Origin: VXYL01 sp965199945
GTDB taxonomy: Bacteria; Pseudomonadota; Gammaproteobacteria; Pseudomonadales; Azotimanducaceae
DNA length: 64,000 bases
Direction: 5' to 3'
Assembly: GCA_965199945.1 (NCBI GenBank)
Contig: OZ241354.1
Span: 3,968,001 to 4,032,000 of the forward strand
A program made the translations under genes and the position numbers. Positions 53,703 to 63,844 of the stretch are shown one piece after another. The notes below the pieces were generated by a model, which was not told the DNA's origin, ran no database searches, and was given only the letters and a program-made list of their open reading frames with translations. Numbering within the stretch: the stretch's first letter is position 1; every line of letters begins with the position of its first letter.

Positions 53703-54572
53703 GTGCCCTATACCCATCCCGAATACCTCGTCACCGCGCAAGAGTTGGCCGCGAACCTCGACGCGCCCAAGCTCCGCATCTTCGACGCCACCGTGTTCTT
53801 GCAGCCAGCGCCAAGCGGCGTTGGCTATCGGGCCGAGTCCGGCCTCGCACGGTTTCAGCGCGGCCATGTGCCGGGCGCCGCGTTTCTCGATCTGATCGAA
53901 GCAGCGTCGAACACCAGCACCGGCCTGGGCTTCAGCCTGCCGCCGCCAAGCCAACTGCAAGCGCTGTTCCGCTCCCTGGGCATCGACGACGACAGCGAGG
54001 TCGTGCTCTACAGCACCGGCCACATCATGTGGGCCACGCGGTCCTGGTGGCTGTTCCGCTACTGCGGCCACGCTCGCGCGCGGGTGCTGAACGGCGGCTT
54101 CAAGGCTTGGCGAGCGGGCGAACATCCAATCTCCACGAAGATCCGCACCTATCCTCCCGGTGGTTTCACCGCGCGTCCGGTGGAGAGCTTGTTCGCCGAC
54201 AAGGAGGCCGTCTTGGCGGCCATCGCCGATGCGGAGACCTGCACGGTGAACGCCTTGTCGCCCGAAGTGCATGCCGGCGAGGGCGACTTCACCTACGGCC
54301 GGCGCGGCCACATCGCCGGCAGCGTCAACGTCTACTACGACCAACTGCTCGACGACGGCCACTTCAAGCAGAGCGAAGCGCTGCGCGATGCACTGAACGC
54401 CAAGGGGCTGCTCGACGCGCCCCGCGTCATCGCCTACTGCGGCGGCGGCATCTCCGCGACAGTAGACGCCTTCGCTTGCCTATTGCTTGGCCACGAGAAC
54501 GTCGCCGTCTACGACGGCTCGATGTCCGAATGGGTACGCGATGCGGCGTTGCCGATGGAGACTGGTCGGTAG
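53703..54572 (+). CDS. Two-domain rhodanese (3-mercaptopyruvate/thiosulfate sulfurtransferase)
   Basis: A 289-residue protein with tandem rhodanese domains. The first, inactive domain has RIFDATVFLQP and GHVPGAAFLDL. The second carries the active cysteine in VIAYCGGGISATVDAF; the CGxG[IV]SA loop is closer to the mercaptopyruvate form. The start is GTG with GGAG ten bases upstream. The protein is cytoplasmic, with no signal peptide. Sulfur transfer to cyanide, thioredoxin or another thiol acceptor is expected. Confidence 0.87.
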   Translation: MPYTHPEYLVTAQELAANLDAPKLRIFDATVFLQPAPSGVGYRAESGLARFQRGHVPGAAFLDLIEAASNTSTGLGFSLPPPSQLQALFRSLGIDDDSEVVLYSTGHIMWATRSWWLFRYCGHARARVLNGGFKAWRAGEHPISTKIRTYPPGGFTARPVESLFADKEAVLAAIADAETCTVNALSPEVHAGEGDFTYGRRGHIAGSVNVYYDQLLDDGHFKQSEALRDALNAKGLLDAPRVIAYCGGGISATVDAFACLLLGHENVAVYDGSMSEWVRDAALPMETGR

Positions 54573-54760
54573 CGTCCTTCGCTCATCGCGTTGCCGGTGC
54601 GGGTTCGGCGCCGTCTCGAGTCCCGCCAGCGTGCGCGTTTTCCGTGCTGAACTCCACACCGATCAGGTGGGATGGGCCAGTCGCGCAAGGTCATCGCGCA
54701 GCAGTGCGATGGCCTTGTTGACGAGCTCTTGATTGGTCGCCGGCTCTTTGCGCACTGAAA
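54573..54760. other. Convergent intergenic region
   Basis: No convincing gene. A minus-strand frame of 33 codons (54663-54764, from a TTG) encodes a helical peptide ending LLRDDLARLAHPT and overlaps the end of the SDR gene in another phase; I do not treat it as real. Confidence 0.4.
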
Positions 54761-55669
54761 TCAACCTCTTGGGCGTGGCGTGCGCGGCTGTCTCGGGTGC
54801 GCCTTGGACATGTCCAGCAGTTCGTCCACGTGCGGCAGCAGGTCTTCGTAGGTCGCGCCGGCGCCGAGTTGCACGGCATCGTTCACCCAGACTTCGCTGC
54901 GGCTGTAATTGCCGCCGGAGGCGTGGATGACGGCGCCGTTGGGGGCGTCCTCGCTGCACATGAAGAGCACTGCCGGGCTCACCAGCGCCGGGTGGCGCAG
55001 CGGATCCGGTTCCGAGAGGTCCTCGTCGCGGCCGGGCACGGTGTTGGTCATGCGCGTTGCGGCGCCAGGCCCAAGGCAGTTCACGCGGATGTTGCGGTTC
55101 GCGCCTTCCAGGGCCAGCACGTTGGCGAGGCCCAGCATCCCCATCTTGGCGGCGCCGTAGTTGGATTGCCCGAAGTTGCCGAAGATGCCGGAGCCGGAAC
55201 TGGTGAAGACGATGCGCCCGTAGCGCTGCTCGTACATGTGCGGCCACACGGCGTGGGTGACGTAGGCGGTGCCGGTGAGATGCACCTGCATCACCAGGTC
55301 GAACTCGTCCAGGGTCATGTTCTTGAAGGTGCGGTCGCGCAGGATGCCGGCGTTGTTCACCAGAATGTCGATGCGCCCGAAGGCGGCGATGGCGTCCTCG
55401 GCGATGCTCTTGGCGCCGTTGCGGTCCGCCACCGACGCCTTGTTGGCGATGGCGGCGCCGCCGAATCCCACGATTTCCGCCACGACCGCATCCGCCGCAT
55501 CCCCGGCGCCGGTGCCGTCCACGCCGCCGCCGAGGTCGTTCACCACCACCTTCGCCCCGCGCTTGGCGAACTCGATCGCATGGCAGCGCCCAATGCCCCC
55601 GCCAGCGCCGGTGACAATCGCCACCTTGCCGTTGAACTCGCTCTCCGCGTTCACCGTCGATTCGCTCAT
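54761..55669 (-). CDS. Short-chain dehydrogenase/reductase, MFE-2/hydroxyacyl type
   Basis: A 302-residue SDR. The NAD(P) motif is VAIVTGAGGGIGRCHAIEFA, followed by the NDLGGGVDGTG insertion that marks the peroxisomal multifunctional enzyme type 2 dehydrogenases and their bacterial relatives. The catalytic residues appear in RIVFTSSGSGIFGNF and SNYGAAKMGMLGLA (YxxxK). It likely oxidises a 3-hydroxyacyl-CoA or steroid-like substrate. AAGGAG precedes the ATG by six bases. Confidence 0.9.
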   Translation of the reverse strand: MSESTVNAESEFNGKVAIVTGAGGGIGRCHAIEFAKRGAKVVVNDLGGGVDGTGAGDAADAVVAEIVGFGGAAIANKASVADRNGAKSIAEDAIAAFGRIDILVNNAGILRDRTFKNMTLDEFDLVMQVHLTGTAYVTHAVWPHMYEQRYGRIVFTSSGSGIFGNFGQSNYGAAKMGMLGLANVLALEGANRNIRVNCLGPGAATRMTNTVPGRDEDLSEPDPLRHPALVSPAVLFMCSEDAPNGAVIHASGGNYSRSEVWVNDAVQLGAGATYEDLLPHVDELLDMSKAHPRQPRTPRPRG

Positions 55670-55815
55670 GTGGTCTCCTTGTGTGCCGTTGGGGGAGCGG
55701 GACTTGGCGCATGGCCCGGCAAGCCCGCAATCACGAAGCGACGGGTTATACCACCGTTGCCGGATTCTTCGCAGCTTGGCCGCCTCGTCCGCCTGCCGCG
55801 CTGTTTGCGGCTAAA

Positions 55816-55856
55816 TCAAAATTGGATTTTGAATCTGCCGCCAACCGTGCCACAAT
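55816..55856 (+). promoter_or_regulatory. Palindrome and putative leaderless promoter of DUF4143 ATPase C
   Basis: TCAAAAT-TGG-ATTTTGA (55816-55832) is a perfect inverted repeat overlapping the -35 TTGAAT (55829-55834). A 16-base spacer leads to CACAAT (55851-55856), six bases before the ATG. The palindrome could be an operator that blocks RNA polymerase. Confidence 0.5.
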
Positions 55857-55862
55857 CCCGCG

Positions 55863-57062
55863 ATGGTTCCACGCGACTTGGCAGGCAAGCTCTCCCAAGC
55901 GGCGCTTGGCTTCCCGGCGATCACGCTGACCGGGCCTCGGCAGAGCGGCAAGTCCACGCTGTGCCGTGAACTGTTCGCGCACCACCGCTACATCTCGCTC
56001 GAAGCGATGGATTCCCGCCGATTCGCGCAGGACGATCCGCGCGCGTTCCTGGCCGAACTGCCGGACGGCGCCGTGATCGACGAAGTGCAGCGCGCACCCG
56101 ATCTGCTCTCCTTCCTGCAAGCCGCCATCGACGAAGATCCAGCGCCGGGGCGCTGGGTGCTCACCGGTTCGCAGAACTTCGCCCTGCTGAACTCCGTGAG
56201 CCAGTCGTTGGCCGGGCGTACCGCCGTCCACCACCTGCTGCCGCTCGCCCACAACGAGGCGCTCCGATTTCCCCGGCACCCCGCGACGCTGGAGGACACG
56301 CTGCTCACCGGCGGCTATCCGCGCATCCTGGACCGTGCGCTGGCGCCGAACGAGTGGCTGGATTCGTACATTGCAACCTATGTCGAACGCGACGTCCGCG
56401 GCCTCACCAACGTCGGCGACATCACGGCCTTCCAGCGCTTCGTGGAGCTTTGCGCCGGGCGCACCGCGCAGTTGCTGAACTACGCCTCGCTAGCGGACGA
56501 CTGCGGAATCTCCCAGCCCACCGCGAAACAATGGCTCAGCATCTTGGAAGCGAGCTACATCGTCTTCCGCCTGCCGCCCTACCACCCGGACGCCCGCAAG
56601 CGCCTCGTCAAGATGCCCAAGCTGCACTTCCACGACACCGGACTCGTCTGCTGCCTGCTCGGCATCCGCACGCACGCCGAACTGCGTTCGCATCCGCTGC
56701 GCGGCGCCATCTTCGAGACGTGGGTGGTCTCCGAGATACGCAAACACCGCCTCAACCGCGGCACGGCACGCGGCCTCTATCATCTGCGCACCCGGGACGG
56801 TACGGAAGCGGACCTCGTCGTCGAGGGGCAAGCCGGCCTCTCGGTGGTGGAAGCGAAAGCCGGCGCCACCCCCATGTCCAACATGTTCGACGGCAGCCGC
56901 CGCGTGCAGAAGCTCTTGGCCGCTTCGACGGCGTGCGACCTCACCGTCGTCTACGGCGGCGAGGAAGCCCAGGCACGGTCGATCGGCAAACTGATCCCTT
57001 GGCGGCAACTGCATCTGGATGCCGTGCTTGGGGCCGCAGGCATGGTTTCCATCACTGCATAG
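55863..57062 (+). CDS. AAA ATPase with DUF4143, copy C
   Basis: A 399-residue ATPase related to copies A and B. Walker A is ITLTGPRQSGKSTLCREL near residue 20 and Walker B is GAVIDEVQRAPDLLSFL. LTGSQNFALLNSVSQSLAGR and YVERDVRGLTNVGD follow. The DUF4143 segment FETWVVSEIRKHRLNRG and the nuclease-like GTEADLVVEGQAGLSVVEAK close the chain. There is no ribosome site. It is convergent with the hydrolase gene after 36 bp. Function unknown. Confidence 0.87.
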   Translation: MVPRDLAGKLSQAALGFPAITLTGPRQSGKSTLCRELFAHHRYISLEAMDSRRFAQDDPRAFLAELPDGAVIDEVQRAPDLLSFLQAAIDEDPAPGRWVLTGSQNFALLNSVSQSLAGRTAVHHLLPLAHNEALRFPRHPATLEDTLLTGGYPRILDRALAPNEWLDSYIATYVERDVRGLTNVGDITAFQRFVELCAGRTAQLLNYASLADDCGISQPTAKQWLSILEASYIVFRLPPYHPDARKRLVKMPKLHFHDTGLVCCLLGIRTHAELRSHPLRGAIFETWVVSEIRKHRLNRGTARGLYHLRTRDGTEADLVVEGQAGLSVVEAKAGATPMSNMFDGSRRVQKLLAASTACDLTVVYGGEEAQARSIGKLIPWRQLHLDAVLGAAGMVSITA

Positions 57063-57098
57063 GTGGCTCGCAGACGGCGAGCGGGCCTGGCGATCTCG

Positions 57099-58768
57099 TC
57101 AGTCGGATGCGGGCGCGACAGGCGGCAGCGTCATGCCCGGCCCCGACTCCAGTTGCACGTTGAAGTCGCTGCAGCCGCGTTCTTGCAGAAATTCGCGGAC
57201 GACTGCGCCGCTGGTGCGGAAGTCGCGGGATGGCGTCCAGTTGACGTAGAGCAGGCCGTCTTCTGGGATCTTGGCGACGAGCCCCTCGCTGGCGACGTCT
57301 TCGCGTTCGCCCAAAGCGGGTGCCGATTCCGCCAAGGCGCGGATGGCCGCTGCGTCGCCGCGGCAGATCATGGTCGCCGATGCTGGCAGGTTGATGGGCT
57401 TGTCCGCGAAGGGGAGAACGTCGGGCGTTACCACCACTTCCGTCGTCAGCTTCAAGGGGGTCGGGGCGCCGACGTCGTACACCAGTTCCAGGAACCAGGC
57501 CGTCCAGCCGGAAGGCGGCGCCGCCACGTGCGCGGCGTAGACGCCGGGCGCGTCCGCCTCCACGGTGGTCTTCGTGTAGGCCGGCCCCAGCGTTTCCATG
57601 CGGAAATCCCGGGCGCGCGGGTTGGTGGCCTGCCACAGCCACACTTCGGCCGGCGCGTCCTCGGCGTGAACGCGCAAGCCGCCGTCCGCGCTGCGCTGCC
57701 AAGAGAACCGTGGTGCGCTCTCGCCGCGCACAAGCAGCGTGTGGAAGGCGATGAGCGTTTCCAAGGCATCCGTGCCGCCCAGGCCGTGGTCGGCGTTCGG
57801 CACGTAGCGCAGCGCCTTCGGGCCTTGCAGATCGTGCCAATAGAAGGGCGACGAATCGGGCAGGAAGAACTGGTCGCCGGCGGCGTTCAGCACCAGCTTC
57901 GGCATGGCGAGCCGATGCCGGTAGGCGTAGGGGTCCGCCAAGTCGTAGAGCGCCGTCAGGCGCGGTTCGCCGAAGCGGCGCATGATGCCGTGCGCCACGT
58001 AGTCGCCGACGGAAGGCGCCCAGAAGCCGTAGGCGGCGAAGTGGTGGCGCATGGAGGGTTCGACGTTCAGCACGTCGATGACGATTGGCACGATGCCGAC
58101 CACGCGGTCGTCCATCGCGCCGACGAGCCACGCCGTCCAGCCGCGCTTGGAACCGCCCGCCACCACGAAACGGTCCACTTTGCGTTCGCCGCCGGCCTTC
58201 GAGGCCATGACCGCCGTCACCGCATCCATGGCGCGGACGGCGCTCTTCACCATCGCGTTGCGGGGCAGCCAGCGCGCCTCGCCGGTGTTGAGGAACTGCG
58301 CCCACGCATAGCCGATCAGATCGTCTTCGTAGCGGGGCTTGCCGTCGTCGTGGAAGACCAGCGGCTGGTTGGGCACCATGCCGAGTTCGGCGACGACGGT
58401 GCCGGTGGCCTTGGCGATGCCCGCCGTGCGCTCGTTCGGCCCAGGCGGTGGATCGCCGCCGTTGCTGCCGCCGCCGATGAAGAGCAGCGCCGTCTCCGAC
58501 GCCGCGCCCGAAGGAATCGACAGCGTGAGCCAATGCCGCCACTCGGGGCGGTCCACCTCAGCCGGCGTCAGCCACTGCTGGGAGACCATTTCCACCACCA
58601 CGGAAGCCACGCCATCGGCTTCGGCGCTCGAAACCACGCGCCACGAAAAGCTGTCGTCCGGCTTGCGCACATAGTCGTCGATGGCCGTCTTGGGCGGCAG
58701 TTCCGCGCCATTTGCCACGCTGACCAAGGCCGCCACTGCAAGTGCGGCCGCTGTTCGATGCATCCGTT

Positions 58769-58772
<4 letters not shown>
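57099..58772 (-). CDS. Secreted PqaA-type (PhoPQ-activated pathogenicity-related) alpha/beta hydrolase
   Basis: A 557-residue exported protein with signal peptide (AAALAVAALVSVANGAELPP). LSIPSGAASETALLFIGGGS and the nucleophile elbow VDRFVVAGGSKRGWTAWL (GxSxRG form) are typical of the PhoPQ-activated pathogenicity-related family, as are FWAPSVGDYVAHGIM and LPKLVLNAAGDQFFLPDSS-like segments (here MPKLVLNAAGDQFFLPDSSP). The natural substrate is not known. The start overlaps the acetoacetate-CoA ligase stop (ATGA); an ATG nine bases further in is also possible. Confidence 0.82.
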
Positions 58773-60751
<1,979 letters not shown>

Positions 60752-60910
60752 TATGCCGCTTGCCCGATGCGCTTGCCGGGGCGTCCTCGTCGAGACCGAC
60801 CGGCACTGCCGCAGCGACCGAACGCTGTCCGTTGATCTGCCGGCCCGCAAATGCCGGTGTGATAGGGTCCGGCTCGCCGATTGACGGACGATTAAAGAGG
60901 CCCGGTGCTC

Positions 60911-61147
60911 ATGACTCTTGAGGAAGCAGTGTGGGTTGATCCTCACCGCATGAGCGGAGCGCCCTGCTTCTGTGGCAGCCGCCTGCCCGTGCAGCAACTG
61001 TTCGATTGGCTTGCCGACGGCGTTTCGCTGGATGAGTTTGTCGAGGACTTCCGCATCGATAGAGCCGCTGCCGAGGCCGTGCTACGAAGCGCTGGCGCAC
61101 TATGCCAACAACGTCTGAACGCAAGCGCGGCAGACGCGGCTGAGTGA
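60911..61147 (+). CDS. DUF433 antitoxin-like protein
   Basis: A 78-residue protein with the DUF433 pattern: VWVDPHRMSGAPCFCGSRLP, then VQQLFDWLADGVSLDEFVED. DUF433 proteins (VapB-like winged helix) are normally followed by a DUF5615 PIN-like toxin. Here the next frame begins at a GTG overlapping this stop (GTGA, 61144) and reads VNVLLDVPL, which looks like the first residues of such a toxin, but then passes directly into a HigA-type antitoxin. A GTG six bases upstream of the ATG is an alternative start. Confidence 0.7.
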   Translation: MTLEEAVWVDPHRMSGAPCFCGSRLPVQQLFDWLADGVSLDEFVEDFRIDRAAAEAVLRSAGALCQQRLNASAADAAE

Positions 61148-61170
61148 ATGTCCTGCTGGACGTACCACTG

Positions 61171-61485
61171 ATGACCGCTGGCATCGAAGTCAAGATGACG
61201 CCTTCGCACCCAGGCGACTTCGTCCGCACCGAGATCATCGAGGAGCTTGGCCTGAGTGTGACGGAGGCTGCCGAGGTTCTAAGGGTGCGCCGTGCCACCC
61301 TTTCGGCCCTCCTCCATGCCAAGGCCGCACTGTCGCCGGAGATGGCGCTGCGGATCGAGAAGGCTTTTGGCGTCAGCATGGACATGCTCATGCGCATGCA
61401 GGCTTGGCACGACACCGCCCGAATGCGGGCGAAGTCGCACGAGATCAAGGTTCAGCGCTATGCCGTTACTTGTATCTCATCGTGA
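61171..61485 (+). CDS. higA: HigA-family antitoxin (orphan)
   Basis: A 104-residue Xre-type protein. MTPSHPGDFVRTEIIEELGL is the standard HigA opening, LSVTEAAEVLRVRRATLSAL the helix-turn-helix, and KAALSPEMALRIEKAFGVSM the following helices. No higB toxin gene precedes it. The frame is open from a GTG at 61144, so the product may carry nine extra residues (VNVLLDVPL) that resemble a PIN-like toxin N-terminus, as though two modules had recombined. The 3' end overlaps the opposing caspase-like gene by 20 bp. Confidence 0.75.
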   Translation: MTAGIEVKMTPSHPGDFVRTEIIEELGLSVTEAAEVLRVRRATLSALLHAKAALSPEMALRIEKAFGVSMDMLMRMQAWHDTARMRAKSHEIKVQRYAVTCISS

Positions 61486-62113
61486 ATCCTAGGCTCTTCG
61501 CAAGACCGGCGTACTCGGGCCTCGATGTGATCCTTCTTTCCAGCGTGCCGAGCGTGCCGGCATTCACGTTCTTCGTCATCAAGAGCTCGGACAGCAGTGC
61601 CAAGTACATGAGCTCAAAAGCCCATGATGTCGTTGACTCGACACTTTTGGTGTAGCCGCTCACGCAAGCTGCGCCAACGTGCTCCCTCAATTCGTCCACC
61701 TTGGCGGGAGCCCGAAGCACGGAACAAGACGCGAAATGAATCACACTCCCCGAACAGTCGTAGCTGTTTTCGTCTGTGAGACTCTCTCCGATTTTTGCTA
61801 GATCCACCTCGTCTTCGTCATGCCGGTGCGACTGATCCTCTCGCAAGGAGATTTCGCCTGGGGACCCGTGGAAGCCAAGGTAGAGAATTCCCAAGTCGCC
61901 CAACCGGTAATCCTTCTTGGGCGTTGACCGACCTACCCACCGACCCAAGCAGAAGTCCATCTCCTCCCAAGTGCTGACGTCCCGATGCACGAACGGAATA
62001 CCTTGGAGGGCGTTCAGCAACTCAAGCAGCGAGCGTGTTGACGGGTTCGACCGTTCGTCGAACCAAATCGTCTCTAGACAGAAGACTCCGTGCGGGTTCT
62101 TGGCCTTTGGCAT
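61466..62113 (-). CDS. Caspase/CHAT-like protein (DUF6642-like)
   Basis: A 215-residue cytoplasmic protein. GILYLGFHGSPGEISL (His82-Gly) and VIHFASCSVLRAP (Cys130), each at the end of a hydrophobic strand, form the His-Cys dyad pattern of caspase-like (CHAT/peptidase C14) proteases. FCLETIWFDE at the N-terminus and VSGYTKSVESTTSWAFELMY after the cysteine resemble a family I recall as DUF6642. The activity is unproven. AAGGATG precedes the ATG, and a strong promoter lies at 62186-62214. It is convergent with higA. Such proteases act as cell-killing effectors in several bacterial immune systems, but no dedicated sensor gene is adjacent. Confidence 0.6.
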   Translation of the reverse strand: MPKAKNPHGVFCLETIWFDERSNPSTRSLLELLNALQGIPFVHRDVSTWEEMDFCLGRWVGRSTPKKDYRLGDLGILYLGFHGSPGEISLREDQSHRHDEDEVDLAKIGESLTDENSYDCSGSVIHFASCSVLRAPAKVDELREHVGAACVSGYTKSVESTTSWAFELMYLALLSELLMTKNVNAGTLGTLERRITSRPEYAGLAKSLGFTMRYK

Positions 62114-62185
62114 CAGTACATCCTTTCCACAGCGACGATCCACCGCCGTGCCTTGCGGCAAGTCCAGCGGGGACGAATTGGCGCT

Positions 62186-62214
62186 AGTGTTCTGCCCGAT
62201 TCCCCCCGTGTCAA
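62186..62214 (-). promoter_or_regulatory. Promoter of the caspase-like gene with upstream A-tracts
   Basis: On the minus strand a perfect TTGACA (62214-62209), 17-base spacer and AACACT (62191-62186). Directly upstream are A-tracts (GAAAAAAAACGAAAA) resembling an UP element, unusual in this GC-rich DNA. The leader would be about 65 bases. Confidence 0.55.
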
Positions 62215-62281
62215 CCGTTTTCGTTTTTTTTCGCCAGCCGGCGGCACGGCATCGTCACGCACATTGGGCTAGCATGACCCC

Positions 62282-63760
62282 ATGAACCTCCTCCACCACT
62301 TCGAGACCGCATTCCGCAAGGCCGGCCAAGGCGCTGCGCTGCTGTGTCCCGACGGCGACGACATCAGCTACGCCGAGCTCGATGCCGCCGTGCAGCGCAT
62401 GGCCGGGGCCCTTCTTGCGCGGGGCGTGGGCGTTGGAGACCGGGTGCTTGTGCAAGTGCCGAAGACGCCGGAGGCGGTGGCCTTGTATCTTGCCTGCTTG
62501 AAAGTCGGCGCTGTCTACGCGCCGATCAACACTGCCTACACCGAGCGGGAAGTGGCCTACTTTCTGGCCGATGCTGAGCCCGCGTTGTTCGTCGCCGGCG
62601 ACGATTCGATTGGCGCTGGCGGCGTGCCAGTGGAAACCCTCGATGCAGCAGGCGGCGGTTCCCTCGCCCAGCTGGCAGCCGCGTCGCCGCCCGTCGCCGA
62701 GACCACGCCGCGGAAGGACGCCGATCTGGCGGCGCTCATCTACACCTCCGGCACCACGGGGCGCGCCAAGGGGGCGATGCTCAGCCACGGCAACCTGTTC
62801 TCGAATGCGGTCACGCTGTGCGATTGCTGGGGCTGGCGGGGCGACGATGTGCTGCTGCATGCGCTGCCCATCTTCCACGTCCACGGCCTGTTCGTCGCCC
62901 TGCACTGCGCCTTCCTCACAGGCACGCCGGTGATCTTCCTGCCGCGCTTCGACGCCGGCGCGGTTGTCCGCGAGATGGCCCGCGCCACGGTGCTGATGGG
63001 CGTGCCCACCTTCTACAGCCGATTGCTCGCGCAGCCGGAGTTCGCCGCCGCCTGTGCGCGCATGCGCCTGTTCATCTCCGGCTCGGCGCCGTTGACGGCG
63101 CAGACCTTCGCCGCCTTCGAGGAGCGCACCGGCAAGCGCATCCTGGAACGCTACGGCATGAGCGAGACGGTGATGATCAGCTCCAATCCCCTCGACGGCG
63201 AGCGCGTCGCCGGCACCGTCGGCTTCGCGCTGCCGGAGGTGGATGTCCGCATCGCCGATGCGAACGGCAAGCCACTGCCCCGCGGCGAAGTGGGCGGCAT
63301 CGAGGTGCGCGGCCCGAACGTCTTCGCCGGCTACTGGCGCATGCCGGAGAAGACCGCCGCGGAGTTTCGCGCCGACGGCTTCTTCGTCACCGGCGACTTG
63401 GGCGAGATGGACGCCGACGGGCGCATCGCCATCGTCGGGCGCAGCAAGGACTTGGTGATCTCGGGCGGCTACAACGTCTACCCCAAGGAAGTCGAAGCGC
63501 TGCTCGACGACATGCCTGGCGTCGTCGAATCGGCGGTTGTCGGCGTTCCCCACGCGGATTTCGGCGAGGCCGTGCTCGCCGTCGTGGTCGCGGAAGAGCA
63601 CATCGGCGCGGCGCAGGTCGATGCGTTCCTCAAGGCCCGCCTCGCCCGCTACAAGCAGCCGAAACAGGTGGTGCGCGTCCCCGAACTGCCCCGCAACGCG
63701 ATGGGCAAGGTGCAGAAGCAGGCGCTGCGCGAACGGTTCCGCGACATCATGGCCGATTGA
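62282..63760 (+). CDS. matB: Malonyl-CoA synthetase (MatB-type)
   Basis: A 492-residue adenylate-forming ligase that makes malonyl-CoA from malonate. The early segment VQVPKTPEAVALYLACLKVG and APINTAYTEREVAYFLADAE are MatB-like. The A3 motif is ALIYTSGTTGRAKGAMLSHG, A4/A5 ALPIFHVHGLFVAL and ERYGMSETVMISSNP, A7 FVTGDLGEMDADGRI, and A10 lysine PRNAMGKVQKQALRE. Malonyl-CoA would feed fatty-acid synthesis, for example FabY. The gene has no partner nearby. Confidence 0.85.
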   Translation: MNLLHHFETAFRKAGQGAALLCPDGDDISYAELDAAVQRMAGALLARGVGVGDRVLVQVPKTPEAVALYLACLKVGAVYAPINTAYTEREVAYFLADAEPALFVAGDDSIGAGGVPVETLDAAGGGSLAQLAAASPPVAETTPRKDADLAALIYTSGTTGRAKGAMLSHGNLFSNAVTLCDCWGWRGDDVLLHALPIFHVHGLFVALHCAFLTGTPVIFLPRFDAGAVVREMARATVLMGVPTFYSRLLAQPEFAAACARMRLFISGSAPLTAQTFAAFEERTGKRILERYGMSETVMISSNPLDGERVAGTVGFALPEVDVRIADANGKPLPRGEVGGIEVRGPNVFAGYWRMPEKTAAEFRADGFFVTGDLGEMDADGRIAIVGRSKDLVISGGYNVYPKEVEALLDDMPGVVESAVVGVPHADFGEAVLAVVVAEEHIGAAQVDAFLKARLARYKQPKQVVRVPELPRNAMGKVQKQALRERFRDIMAD

Positions 63761-63844
63761 GTCGCCAAGGGCGTAGACTTGGCTGCCCAATCGCGGCGCC
63801 GAATGCCTAGGGCGCTCGGCGCAACAGACGACAAGGAGATTCCA

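Noticed and set aside
54663..54764. A 33-codon small protein gene after the SDR gene
   Set aside because: It starts only at TTG with AAGAGG touching it, overlaps the SDR end in another phase, and cannot be supported by sequence features alone.
60820..60910. Promoter of the DUF433 gene near TTGATC and TGATAG
   Set aside because: The spacing between the two elements is about 22 bp, too long for a normal promoter, and no better pair was found.
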